Source: Dinoroseobacter sp034111085
Lineage (GTDB): Bacteria; Pseudomonadota; Alphaproteobacteria; Rhodobacterales; Rhodobacteraceae
Length of the DNA stretch: 64,000 bases
Direction: 5' to 3'
Assembly: GCA_034111085.1 (NCBI GenBank)
Contig: JAWUXZ010000047.1
Location: forward strand, 1-64,000
The position numbers were made by a program, and so were the translations under genes. How positions within the stretch are numbered: the stretch's first letter is position 1; every line of letters begins with the position of its first letter. Positions 36,028 through 45,300 of this stretch are shown in pieces. Below the pieces are notes generated by a model. The model was not told where the DNA came from, ran no database searches, and worked only from the letters and a program-made list of their open reading frames with translations.

Positions 36028-36555
36028 TCAGGTTTGCGGCGGCCACGGGCGCGTGGCTTCGGCTTCGGTCCAGGCCACAACCCAATCGGGCGGCTGAGGC
36101 AGATTCTCCATCCGCATGGCCACTCTGACCTTCTCGCTTGGTACGATCCCGTTTTTGTCGGTGGTCGCGATGCGCAGCAGGGATTGGCTGGTGCACGTCT
36201 CGCCGCGCCACATCTCTTGAGTGATATAATGGAACCGCTCGTCTGCACCGACGATCTGCGAGGTCACCCGGACCCGTTGAAACATCCGAACCCGCGCGCG
36301 ATATCTGACCGACGATCCCGCAACCGTTGCGCCCCATTTATTCTTGGCGAGCGCACCGATTGCGCCACAGCGTTTCAGCATCACCAATCGCCCCAGATCG
36401 AACAGGGTCAGGGTGCGGCCGTTGTTCAGCTCCATCCACAGATCAATATCCCAAGGCCAGCAAATGTGATGGCTGACATGGGTGTCGCCGGGGTGAATGG
36501 CGGGCGCGTTGCGGTGCACCAGAAACTCTTTGGCCATGCGAAAAATCGGGTACAT
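36028..36555 (-). CDS. Acyl-CoA thioesterase (THEM6/4HBT-like)
   Basis: This 175-residue protein has a hot-dog thioesterase fold of the THEM6 type: HVSHHICWPWDIDLWMELNNGRTLTLFDLGR (near 27-57) supplies the conserved aspartate/asparagine region, followed by VAGSSVRYRARVRMFQRVRV strands. AGGAGG lies nine bases before the ATG. The likely reaction is hydrolysis of an acyl-CoA, substrate unknown. An 18-base palindrome about 35 bases upstream suggests control by an acyl-CoA-responsive regulator. Confidence 0.82.
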   Translation of the reverse strand: MYPIFRMAKEFLVHRNAPAIHPGDTHVSHHICWPWDIDLWMELNNGRTLTLFDLGRLVMLKRCGAIGALAKNKWGATVAGSSVRYRARVRMFQRVRVTSQIVGADERFHYITQEMWRGETCTSQSLLRIATTDKNGIVPSEKVRVAMRMENLPQPPDWVVAWTEAEATRPWPPQT

Positions 36556-36590
36556 TCGGTGGGGCCTCCTTTGCGGGACAACTTGCGCCT

Positions 36591-36608
36591 CTTGACGTTA
36601 ACGTCAAG
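36591..36608. promoter_or_regulatory. 18-base perfect palindrome, candidate operator
   Basis: CTTGACGTTAACGTCAAG reads the same on both strands. It stands between the divergent thioesterase gene and yggT, 36 bases from the thioesterase start. The shape resembles operators of MerR-family regulators of branched-chain and fatty-acid catabolism (LiuR-like). The regulator is not in this window, so the assignment is inferred. Confidence 0.55.
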
Positions 36609-36688
36609 TCTATACGTCAGGGCAAGGGATTGCGCCGAGAGACCCTCGGGCTTAGATCATGGGAAACCAACTGACGAAGGCCCCAACC

Positions 36689-36976
36689 ATGACATCGCTC
36701 CTGCAAATCCTGCTCCTGATCCTCGACGTCGTATGGTTCATTATGATCGTCCATATCATCATGAGCTGGCTGATCAATTTCCAAGTGCTCAATCTGCGCC
36801 AACCTCTGGTGTCGCAGCTTTGGGACGGCATCAATCGTTTGCTAGAGCCGATTTATGGCCGCATCCGCCGATTCATGCCCGATCTGGGCGGCATCGACCT
36901 TGCACCGCTGGTGGCACTGATCGGCGTCTATGCGCTGCGCATCATCTTGATCAACAACGCGTCGTTCTTCATGTGA
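36689..36976 (+). CDS. YggT family membrane protein
   Basis: This 95-residue protein has two membrane segments (about residues 3-30 and 68-90) separated by the conserved cytoplasmic turn QPLVSQLWDGINRLLEPIYGRIRRFMPDLGGIDLAP. YggT proteins take part in osmotic adaptation or envelope organisation; the mechanism is unclear. I use the ATG at 36689, with GAAGG eight bases upstream, over one at 36659. Confidence 0.88.
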   Translation: MTSLLQILLLILDVVWFIMIVHIIMSWLINFQVLNLRQPLVSQLWDGINRLLEPIYGRIRRFMPDLGGIDLAPLVALIGVYALRIILINNASFFM

Positions 36977-37060
36977 TTTGAGCGCTAACGGGTTGTCCAG
37001 ATCGGGGCACTATGGGAAGGTGTCACCTGTTCCATCCCGCCATATCTGGTAGACCAACCC

Positions 37061-39103
37061 ATGTCCGACCCCAACGAGGTGTTGCACCGCGTCTTTGGCT
37101 TTGACGCCTTCCGCCCCGGACAGGAGGAGATCGCCCAAGCCGTGATCGACGGCGAGAACGTGCTGGCGATCATGCCCACGGGCGGCGGCAAATCCCTGTG
37201 TTTCCAGCTGCCCGCTTTGGTGCGCGAGGGCGTCACGGTGGTGATATCGCCTCTGATTGCGCTGATGCGCGACCAAGTGCGATCTCTGAAAGAATTGGGG
37301 GTCGAGGCGGGCGCGTTAACCTCCGGGAACACCCAAGAAGAGACCGATGCGGTGCTCGACGGGCTTCGAGATGGCTCTCTGCGGCTTCTCTACATGGCGC
37401 CCGAACGCCTTGCATCGTCGGCCACTGAAGGTCTGCTGCGCCGGGCAGGCATTAACCTTATTGCGGTGGACGAGGCGCATTGCGTCAGCCAGTGGGGCCA
37501 TGATTTCCGGCCAGACTACCTGCGCATCGGCGCGCTCAGACGCAGTCTCAACGTGCCACTTGCCGCTTTTACTGCCACCGCAGACGCTGAAACCCGCGAA
37601 GAGATTGTCGAGAAGTTGTTCGACGGGCAAGCCCCTCGCAGTTTCCTGCGCGGATTTGATCGCCCCAATATCCACCTCGCGTTCCAGCCCAAGGACCAGC
37701 CGCGCCGCCAGATTCTCGACTTCGCTGGGGCGCGCAAAGGACAATCCGGCATCGTTTATTGCGGCACTCGCGCCAAGACCGAAACCTTAGCGGGCGCGCT
37801 GCGCGAAGACGGCCACAACGCGGTCGCCTATCACGGCGGGATGGATTCCGCGCCGCGCCGCGAGGTTGAGGCTCGCTTTTCGCGCGAGGACGGCCTGATC
37901 GTGGTTGCTACCGTGGCGTTTGGGATGGGCGTTGATAAACCCGATATCCGCTGGGTCGCGCATGCTGATCTGCCCAAAAGCATCGAGGCGTATTACCAAG
38001 AAATTGGTCGCTCGGGCCGCGATGGTGCCCCGGCTGAGACATTAACTCTGTTCGGCCCCGATGATATTCGTCTGCGCCGCAGCCAGATCGACGAAGGCAT
38101 CGCGCCGCCCGAACGCAAAGGCGCAGATCACGGTCGCCTCAACGCACTTCTGGGTCTGGCCGAAGCGCTCGGTTGCCGCCGCGTCCAGTTGCTTGGATAC
38201 TTTGGCGAGGACGCAGACCCGTGCGGCAACTGCGATCTGTGCGACAAACCACCAGACGTGTTCGACGGGACCGAGGCTGTCCGCAAAGCCTTATCTGCGG
38301 CCCTGCGCACTGGCGAAAGCTTCGGCGCTGGCCACCTGATCGACATCCTGATGGGGATCGAGACGGACAAAACCAAGGCTCGCAATCACGACGCACTGCC
38401 CACTTTCGGGGTCGGTAAAGACCTCGACAAGCGGACATGGCAAGGCGTGTTTCGCCAAATGATGGGCCATGATTTGATGCGGCCAGATGCCGCCCGGCAC
38501 GGCGCGCTTGTGATGACTGAAGCCGCCCGTCCGATCCTGCGCGGCGAGGCCAGCATCAGCCTGCGCCGGGATTTGCTGCAGAAAACCGACCGCCGCCCGA
38601 TTCCAAAAGCTCTGGTCAGCGAGGAAGACGCGCCGCTCCTGTCTGCGCTGAAAGCCAAACGACGCGCGCTGGCCGAGGCCGCAAGCCTGCCCGCCTATAT
38701 GATCTTCAACGACCGCACCCTGATCGAGATGGCCGAGACCAAGCCAGACACGGTTGATGCTTTCGCTCGGATCAACGGCGTCGGTGCCACGAAGCTGGAA
38801 AAGTACGGCAGCGATTTTCTTGAGGTTATTTCAGGCTCAGTCCCAGCCGACATGCACCCAGCGCGCCGCGCACTGGCGGGTCGTGCATCAGGGACCGTCT
38901 ATGACCGCCTCTGCGAAATCCAGACCGAGTTGATGAACGGCCCCACTGGCACCGACAAACCTGTTAGCTGCTCGGCCTCGCTTCTGCGCAAGGTGGCCGA
39001 AAAGCGCCCGACTTCGCTGTCGGCGCTGGAAACTCTGCTCGGGCCGCGCCGCGCGGAACGCTTTGGCCCCGCTTTCCTTGACGCGCTGCTAGCTGATACC
39101 TGA
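37061..39103 (+). CDS. recQ: ATP-dependent DNA helicase RecQ
   Basis: RecQ is a 3'-5' helicase acting in recombination and replication-fork repair. The 680-residue protein has Walker A MPTGGGKSLCFQLPAL (near 38-53), the DEAH box IAVDEAHCVSQWGHDFRPDY (near 138), helicase motif VI YYQEIGRSGRDG (near 312) and a four-cysteine zinc-binding region ending CGNCDLC (near 388). A winged helix and a C-terminal HRDC domain (NDRTLIEMA...INGVGATKLEKYG, near 545-590) follow. All expected domains are present and in order. It probably stands alone. Confidence 0.96.
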   Translation: MSDPNEVLHRVFGFDAFRPGQEEIAQAVIDGENVLAIMPTGGGKSLCFQLPALVREGVTVVISPLIALMRDQVRSLKELGVEAGALTSGNTQEETDAVLDGLRDGSLRLLYMAPERLASSATEGLLRRAGINLIAVDEAHCVSQWGHDFRPDYLRIGALRRSLNVPLAAFTATADAETREEIVEKLFDGQAPRSFLRGFDRPNIHLAFQPKDQPRRQILDFAGARKGQSGIVYCGTRAKTETLAGALREDGHNAVAYHGGMDSAPRREVEARFSREDGLIVVATVAFGMGVDKPDIRWVAHADLPKSIEAYYQEIGRSGRDGAPAETLTLFGPDDIRLRRSQIDEGIAPPERKGADHGRLNALLGLAEALGCRRVQLLGYFGEDADPCGNCDLCDKPPDVFDGTEAVRKALSAALRTGESFGAGHLIDILMGIETDKTKARNHDALPTFGVGKDLDKRTWQGVFRQMMGHDLMRPDAARHGALVMTEAARPILRGEASISLRRDLLQKTDRRPIPKALVSEEDAPLLSALKAKRRALAEAASLPAYMIFNDRTLIEMAETKPDTVDAFARINGVGATKLEKYGSDFLEVISGSVPADMHPARRALAGRASGTVYDRLCEIQTELMNGPTGTDKPVSCSASLLRKVAEKRPTSLSALETLLGPRRAERFGPAFLDALLADT

Positions 39104-39170
39104 CAAGACGCTGGAAGGCGCGCGCGACGCACCTATCTGTTCAACATACACACCGAAAGGTCCGCCAAAA

Positions 39171-39974
39171 ATGCTCGCCGTGCTCTCCCCCGCCAAGCGC
39201 CTCGATTGGACCGTTGAGGTGCCAAAGACCGCGACGATGCCTGATTTTCAGGACGATGCGAACACGCTTGCGGACATTGCGCGCGATCTCAGCGTTGGTG
39301 ATTTGCAGCGCATGATGCACCTCAGCGCCGATCTCGCGCAGCTGAACCACGAGCGCTTCGCCAGTTTTGCACCCTCGTCTGATCCGAGGGCTGCGAAACC
39401 TGCAGCGCTCGCGTTCGCGGGTGACACCTATCAGGGGTTGGAAGCCGCGACGCTGTGCGAGGACGATCTGCGCTGGGCGCAAAGCCATGTGCGCATTCTG
39501 TCGGGGCTTTACGGATTGCTGCGTCCGCTCGACCTGATCCAACCCTACCGTTTGGAAATGGGCAGTCGGCTGGCGAATGCGCACGGCAAGACGCTGTATG
39601 CCTATTGGGGCGACCGCCTCGCTAAGTCGCTTGATTCGCAGAATGCCGAGGTAGGCGGCGAGTTTATCGTTAATTGCGCCTCCACTGAGTATTTTGGGGC
39701 TGTCGATCTGCGCGCGCTGACCTCAAAGGTCATCACGCCTGTGTTTCTCGAAGAAAAAGACGGTACCGCTAAAACTGTCGGGTTTTTCGCCAAGAAGGCA
39801 CGCGGGGCGATGGCGCGCTATATTGTCGAGCACCGGATCACTGACCCCCAAGACCTGAAGGACTTCGACATCGGCGGCTACGGGTTTGATAAGGTCCAAA
39901 GTGAGGACATGCGCTGGATATTCCGCCGGGCCTATCCGCAGCAGCAGCCCGCGAAAGCTCGCAAACGCGCCTAG
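39171..39974 (+). CDS. yaaA: Peroxide stress protein YaaA
   Basis: YaaA lowers free iron under peroxide stress and protects DNA from Fenton damage. The 267-residue protein begins with the family mark MLAVLSPAKRLDW, with AFAGDTYQGL near 81, LYGLLRPLDLIQPYRLEMG near 110 and FFAKKARGAMARYIV near 203. It follows recQ by 67 bases on the same strand. Its TAG lies in a CTAG shared with the histidine kinase stop. Confidence 0.93.
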   Translation: MLAVLSPAKRLDWTVEVPKTATMPDFQDDANTLADIARDLSVGDLQRMMHLSADLAQLNHERFASFAPSSDPRAAKPAALAFAGDTYQGLEAATLCEDDLRWAQSHVRILSGLYGLLRPLDLIQPYRLEMGSRLANAHGKTLYAYWGDRLAKSLDSQNAEVGGEFIVNCASTEYFGAVDLRALTSKVITPVFLEEKDGTAKTVGFFAKKARGAMARYIVEHRITDPQDLKDFDIGGYGFDKVQSEDMRWIFRRAYPQQQPAKARKRA

Positions 39975-42214
39975 GCCGAAATTGCCTCTTTGCCTGCGGC
40001 CATTGCAATTTCTTCGACCAATTTGGCTTTGCGCAACGGTTTGGTCAGCACTCGGTCAATGCCACTGGTCATGATCCGCTCAGCATCGCCGTCCATCGCG
40101 TGCGCCGTCATCGCAATGATCGGAACCGGGGTCAGATGATTTTCGGCCTCATAGGCGCGGATATGACGTGTGGCCTCCATTCCGTCCATTTCGGGCATAG
40201 AGATGTCCATGAACACCACCGCAGGGTTCTGGTCCTTATAGGCGGCAACCGCCTCCACGCCGTTGCTTGCAAAAGTCAGGGCGATATCCTGATCCTTAAC
40301 CATTTTGCGAAAAACCAGTTGGTTGGTGCGGTTGTCGTCTGCGGCCAGAACCCTCAACCCAGCAGAGCGTGCGATAGGTTTCGCAGCAGGCTTTAGTGCG
40401 ACAGGCGCTGGTTTCATGACGCTTTTCGGCATCCGCACCTTGGCAGGGACCTTGCGCGGTGTGGCACGTGCCCCGGCTTTGGCGGGCTCCAACCCGAGGG
40501 CTTCGTCCAATTGCGACAGGGCGGCCAAAAGATCGCGCCGCAGCATCGGCTTGGTTAAGATCGCGGCAAAACGCTTGCGCTCGGTAGCGCGTAGCCCGGC
40601 AACAGCCCCTGAGCTGAACAGCACTACAGGACATTCCGGAATCGCTTTTTGCAGCCTGAGCGCGAGTGCAGGCCCGTTCATTTCCGGCATCTCGTGGTCG
40701 GTAATCACCAGATCGGGGGCCTGTCCACCGCCCAGCGCACCCAGCAGATCCGCGCCAGACGCGAAGCTTGCAACGCCCAGTCCAAGCGCTTCGAGGTGAC
40801 GTCGCAAGATCACACGATTAACCTTAAGATCGTCAACAATCGCGACGCTACGAATGCGGCGCGGCTTTGGCAGATCGGGCTTTTTTGCATTCGGGCCAAA
40901 CGGCAGTGTCAGGGTAATCCCAAAAGTTGATCCTTGATCGGGCACCGAGCGCACCCAGATATCGCCCTGCATCAGCCGCACCAGATGACGGCTGATGGCC
41001 AGTCCCAGCCCCGTGCCTTCAAACTTGCGGTTTTTCTCATCCTCGGCCTGATTGAACTCGCCAAAGATGTGACCCTGCAGGTCTTCGGGAATGCCGATGC
41101 CGGTATCTTCAATCTCGATGCTGAAGCCTTGTTGGCCGGGTTTGGCTGCCTCAGTTGCCTTCACGCGCACAAGGACATGGCCCGTTTGTGTAAACTTGAT
41201 GGCATTTCCAACTAGGTTGGTCAGGATTTGGCGCAGACGCCCCGCATCCGCGATCATTTCGCCAGTGACGCTAAGATCGAAATCGACGGCCAAATGCAGG
41301 CCCTTGGCCTTAGCGCCGGGTTGCACCAGCAACAAAACCTCGTGCAAAACCCGTTCCAGATCAAACGGTTCCGGATGCAACTCCAGCTTTTGCGCCTCAA
41401 TTTTCGAATAATCCAGCACATCGTTAATGATCACCAAAAGCGCTTCGCCCGAGTTCCTGATCGTCTCGGCATAAAGGCGATGTTCATCCGACAGCGTCGA
41501 GTCGCAGAGTAGATCAGCCATCCCAACGACGCCGTTCATCGGCGTGCGAATCTCGTGGCTCATATTCGCGAGGAACGCTGATTTGGCGCGGTTTGCGGCC
41601 TCCGCGCGTTCACGGGCATCTTTCAGGTCGGCTTGGTGCTGCACCGTTTCGGAGATGTTCATGCCAAGGCTCAGCACATCTCCTTGCGGCGTGCGCTCGT
41701 CTTTCAGTTTCAGAAACGCGCCGGTCCAAAGCCGGATGGTTTGCGATCGAATCTCAGGTGTGTCCCACCGCGCCAGCATCATGGCGCGCCATGCCGCAGA
41801 ACTTAACCCCTCGGGATCGACCAGCCCTTCGGACATACATAAATCCAGTAGGTCGCCATAAGGAATGCCCGGCCGCACGTCCTCAAGCCCTTCAAAAATC
41901 GCCAAATATGCCGGATTCGCCAGCACCAATTTTCCGTCACGATCAAACACCGCGAACCCGTCTTGGATCGCCTCGAATGAAGACCAGAGTCGCGCCTGAA
42001 CCTGCTCCAGATCGGATTTCACTTGCGCGTTCTCGTCAACTAATTCAGCCGCCTCGGCGCGCTGCTGCACGATTTGATCGGTTAAGCTTAATGCATGGCG
42101 CGACAACTGGGCATTGGCCATTGCCAGCTCGCGGGTTTTGACGTCGAGCATCCGCTCAGCGGCCAAGCGCGTGCGCCGCTCGCGGGCGAGGTGTTGTTCA
42201 ATCTCACTGAGCAT
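39971..42214 (-). CDS. Soluble hybrid histidine kinase with two receivers
   Basis: The 747-residue protein has an N-terminal coiled coil (about 5-75), a PAS domain (about 75-195), and a HisKA domain with phospho-accepting His220 in FLANMSHEIRTPMNG. An HATPase domain follows (N-box LVGNAIKFT, G-boxes DTGIGIP and GTGLGLAIS). Then come two receiver domains, at about 450-565 (aspartate in DLVITDHEMPEMNG) and 620-740 (aspartate in VVFMDISMPEMDG). A Pro/Lys/Ala-rich linker joins the receivers. No membrane segment is present, so it senses a cytoplasmic signal. No partner phosphotransfer protein lies nearby. The gene is divergent from the alpha-2-macroglobulin gene by 144 bases. Confidence 0.93.
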   Translation of the reverse strand: MLSEIEQHLARERRTRLAAERMLDVKTRELAMANAQLSRHALSLTDQIVQQRAEAAELVDENAQVKSDLEQVQARLWSSFEAIQDGFAVFDRDGKLVLANPAYLAIFEGLEDVRPGIPYGDLLDLCMSEGLVDPEGLSSAAWRAMMLARWDTPEIRSQTIRLWTGAFLKLKDERTPQGDVLSLGMNISETVQHQADLKDARERAEAANRAKSAFLANMSHEIRTPMNGVVGMADLLCDSTLSDEHRLYAETIRNSGEALLVIINDVLDYSKIEAQKLELHPEPFDLERVLHEVLLLVQPGAKAKGLHLAVDFDLSVTGEMIADAGRLRQILTNLVGNAIKFTQTGHVLVRVKATEAAKPGQQGFSIEIEDTGIGIPEDLQGHIFGEFNQAEDEKNRKFEGTGLGLAISRHLVRLMQGDIWVRSVPDQGSTFGITLTLPFGPNAKKPDLPKPRRIRSVAIVDDLKVNRVILRRHLEALGLGVASFASGADLLGALGGGQAPDLVITDHEMPEMNGPALALRLQKAIPECPVVLFSSGAVAGLRATERKRFAAILTKPMLRRDLLAALSQLDEALGLEPAKAGARATPRKVPAKVRMPKSVMKPAPVALKPAAKPIARSAGLRVLAADDNRTNQLVFRKMVKDQDIALTFASNGVEAVAAYKDQNPAVVFMDISMPEMDGMEATRHIRAYEAENHLTPVPIIAMTAHAMDGDAERIMTSGIDRVLTKPLRKAKLVEEIAMAAGKEAISA

Positions 42215-42358
42215 AGGCGTGTGGCAAGTCAGGGTCTTTCATGTCTCTCCCAAGCGTTTTCGCGCAAAAGAGTGAACCGTCCCTTAACCGCGCCGCTCTT
42301 GCCTGCGCGTGGATGCATGTGCGACGCTTCCACCAGATCCCGTTCCCGGAGATGTATC

Positions 42359-45300
42359 ATGCGCTTTTCTACCCTTTTTGCCGCCACCATAGCTGTTTTT
42401 TTAACGCTTCCAGTTGCTGCCCAGCCGTTGCCAGACGTGCTTGACCAGCGCCGCATTTCCATCACGCAGAACATTGATTTCCCGGGTGGCGATCTGATCT
42501 CGATCTTCGAGACAGACTTCGAAAGCTGTAGTGCGGCTTGCCTCGCCGACCCCGATTGCGGGGCGTTTACCTTTAACAACCGCTCCAACGCGTGCTTCCC
42601 AAAATCGGATGCGCTTGAGGCCTTGCCGTTTGAGGGTGCCACCTCCGCCCGTGTCTTTTCCACCGCGTCCGCCGCGTTGAATGCACAATCTTCGCGCCTT
42701 GCCCAACTTGGCTTTCTGCGCGCTGAAGATGCAACCGCTGCCCGCGATCTGGCCCGCGCCTTGCCCGGTCGCCATGTTGCCGGTGAATGGACCGCAGGAG
42801 CACTACTTGATGCCGCCCGCGACGCCCGCCAATCTGGCGCGCCCTTGGCCGCGCTGCGCTTCACCGGCGCTGCGTTGAACTTAACCGATGCCCCCCGCGA
42901 CTGGCTGTCCTACGCCCAACTTGCCGCCGCTTTAACGGGCGGGAATGCCCGCGAAACAAGGGTTTGGCGTGAGCGCGCGATCAGTGCCAGCCTTAACGCT
43001 TTCCTGCGCGCGGGCGATCCGCAGCTTCAGGCAGGCGCGCTGTCGGTCATGGCTGTGGGCTTAGAGGGCGCTGGCCGTGGGCGCGACATGATCCCTGCGC
43101 TCCGGCTGGCAAACGCGATCCTACCACGCGCCGAGACTGAGCAGGCGATCGAGGATGCGATTGCCAAACACGGATTCCGCATCACCGAACACCGCGTCGA
43201 TAACGACAGCAGCACCCCGCGTGTTTGCGCGATTTTCTCCGAACCGCTTGTAACCACCGGTGTCGATTACGCACCCTTCGTGCAGTCCGCGATTACGGGC
43301 CTCGCGATCACCGCCGAGGATCGCCAGATTTGCGTCGACGGCGTTGTTCACGGCGAGCGCTACCGCCTTTCCTTCCGCGCGGGCCTGCCTGCGGCGTCGG
43401 GCGAGGTGCTGTCCAAAACCGTCCCGCTTGAGATCTACGTCCGCGACCGTGCGCCGTCGCTGCGGTTTCCGGGGCGCGGCTATATCCTGCCAGCTGGGGC
43501 CGAGGTTGCGTTGCCTGTGGTCACGGTGAACCTCGCCGAAGTCGCGCTGAGCCTCAGCAAGGTAAGTGACCGCACTATCTTAACCACGATGCAAGAAGGC
43601 CTCTTTGCACGTCCGATCCCGGTTTGGGAGGAAGGTCCATTCGCCGAAACCCGTGCGACCGAGATTTGGCAGGGCACGGGCCTCGTCGAAGGCACGCTAA
43701 ACCGCGATACCACCACGCGCCTGCCCTTGGAGGTTGAGACCGGCACCCTTACTCCCGGCCTCTATGTCCTAACCGCCCGAATTCCCGGCGTGCGCGGCGA
43801 GAACATACCGCCTGCCAGCCAATGGTTCGTTGTCAGCGATCTGGGTTTGACGACTTACCGGGGCAATGACGGTCTGCATGTCTATGTGCGCGGTCTCAGC
43901 GATACTGGTGCCAAGCCCGACGCGACCGTTCAAATTATCAGCCGCAGCAATGGCTTACTGGCTGAGGTCACGACCGATGCCGATGGGTATGCCCGCATAG
44001 CGCCTGCGCTTTTGAACGGTCCTGCCGGGGCCGCGCCTGCGCTTTTGACCGTGCGCCAAGGCAACGAAGACTTCGCCTTTCTGTCGCTGACCGACCCCGA
44101 GTTTGACTTGTCTGATCGCGGTGTTGCCGGGCGTATTTCGCCGCCGCCGCTCGACATTTTTGCCACTACGGATCGCGGGGCATACCGCGCAGGCGAGGTT
44201 ATTCAGGCCACGCTTCTCGCGCGAAATCCCCAAGGCGTTGCCGTCCCCGACATTCCGCTCACGCTGATTCTGTCGCGCCCTGATGGCGTCGAATATAGCC
44301 GCCAACTTATCCAGCCCATCGGCGCGGGCGGCTACACTACGGCCTTGCCGCTCGGTGCAACTGTGCCGCGCGGGACCTGGAGCCTCGCAGTTCATGTCGA
44401 CCCAGACGCCGCCGCCGTGACGACCGAGCTTGTACTGGTCGAAGATTTCTTGCCAGAGCGCCTCGATCTGGTTCTGGACGCGCCCGAAGGCCCATTGCCC
44501 GCTGGGTCGATGATCCCATTAACCTTGCAGGCAGATTACCTCTTTGGTGCGCCCGCCCCTGATCTTCCGCTTGAGGGGACTGTTCGCCTGCGAGCCAGCC
44601 AATCCCTCGACGGCTTTCCCGGTGTTCGCTTCGGGCGCCATGACAATGCGCCCACCCCACAAGCGAGCGCTTTGCCAGATGCCACGACCGACGCCTCCGG
44701 GGCTGCGACCTTGAACATACCGCTTCCTGATCTGCCTGCCACCGACCGTCCCATCACCGCTACCGTGACCGTCACGCTCAGCGAAGGCAGTGGCCGTCCG
44801 GTTGAGCGTCAGATTACCCGCGCCTTGTTGCCCATCGGTCCGCTTCTGGGCATCCGCCCGCTATTTGAGGATCGTGCCGCCGAAGGCTCCGCCGCCAGTT
44901 TTGAGCTGGTCAGCCTCGCCTCCGATCTGTCGCCACAGGCTATGCAGGTCGATTGGGCGCTGCACCGGATCGAGCGTGATTATCAATGGTATCAACTTTA
45001 CGGGCGCTGGTCGTGGGAACCGATCTCTCGCCGCACCCGCGTTGCCACCGGAAGCGCTGACTTGAGCACCGGTCGCGCAACCATTGAAGCCTTGGTTGAA
45101 TGGGGCCGCTACGAGTTAGAAGTCGTGCGCAATGACGGGCCGTACCTGTCGGCTTCCACACAGTTTTCTGCCGGCTGGGTCGGCGAGGGCGATGCGGCAA
45201 GCACGCCTGATCTGCTTGAACTTGGCCTCGATAAGGACGTCTATTCCGTGGGCGAGGTTGCGCGCCTGCGCATTACTGCGCCCCAAGCGGGCACTGCGCT

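Noticed and set aside
42095..42358. 88-codon N-terminal extension of the alpha-2-macroglobulin
   Set aside because: The signal peptide and ribosome binding site both point to the ATG at 42359, and the extension covers the divergent promoter region.
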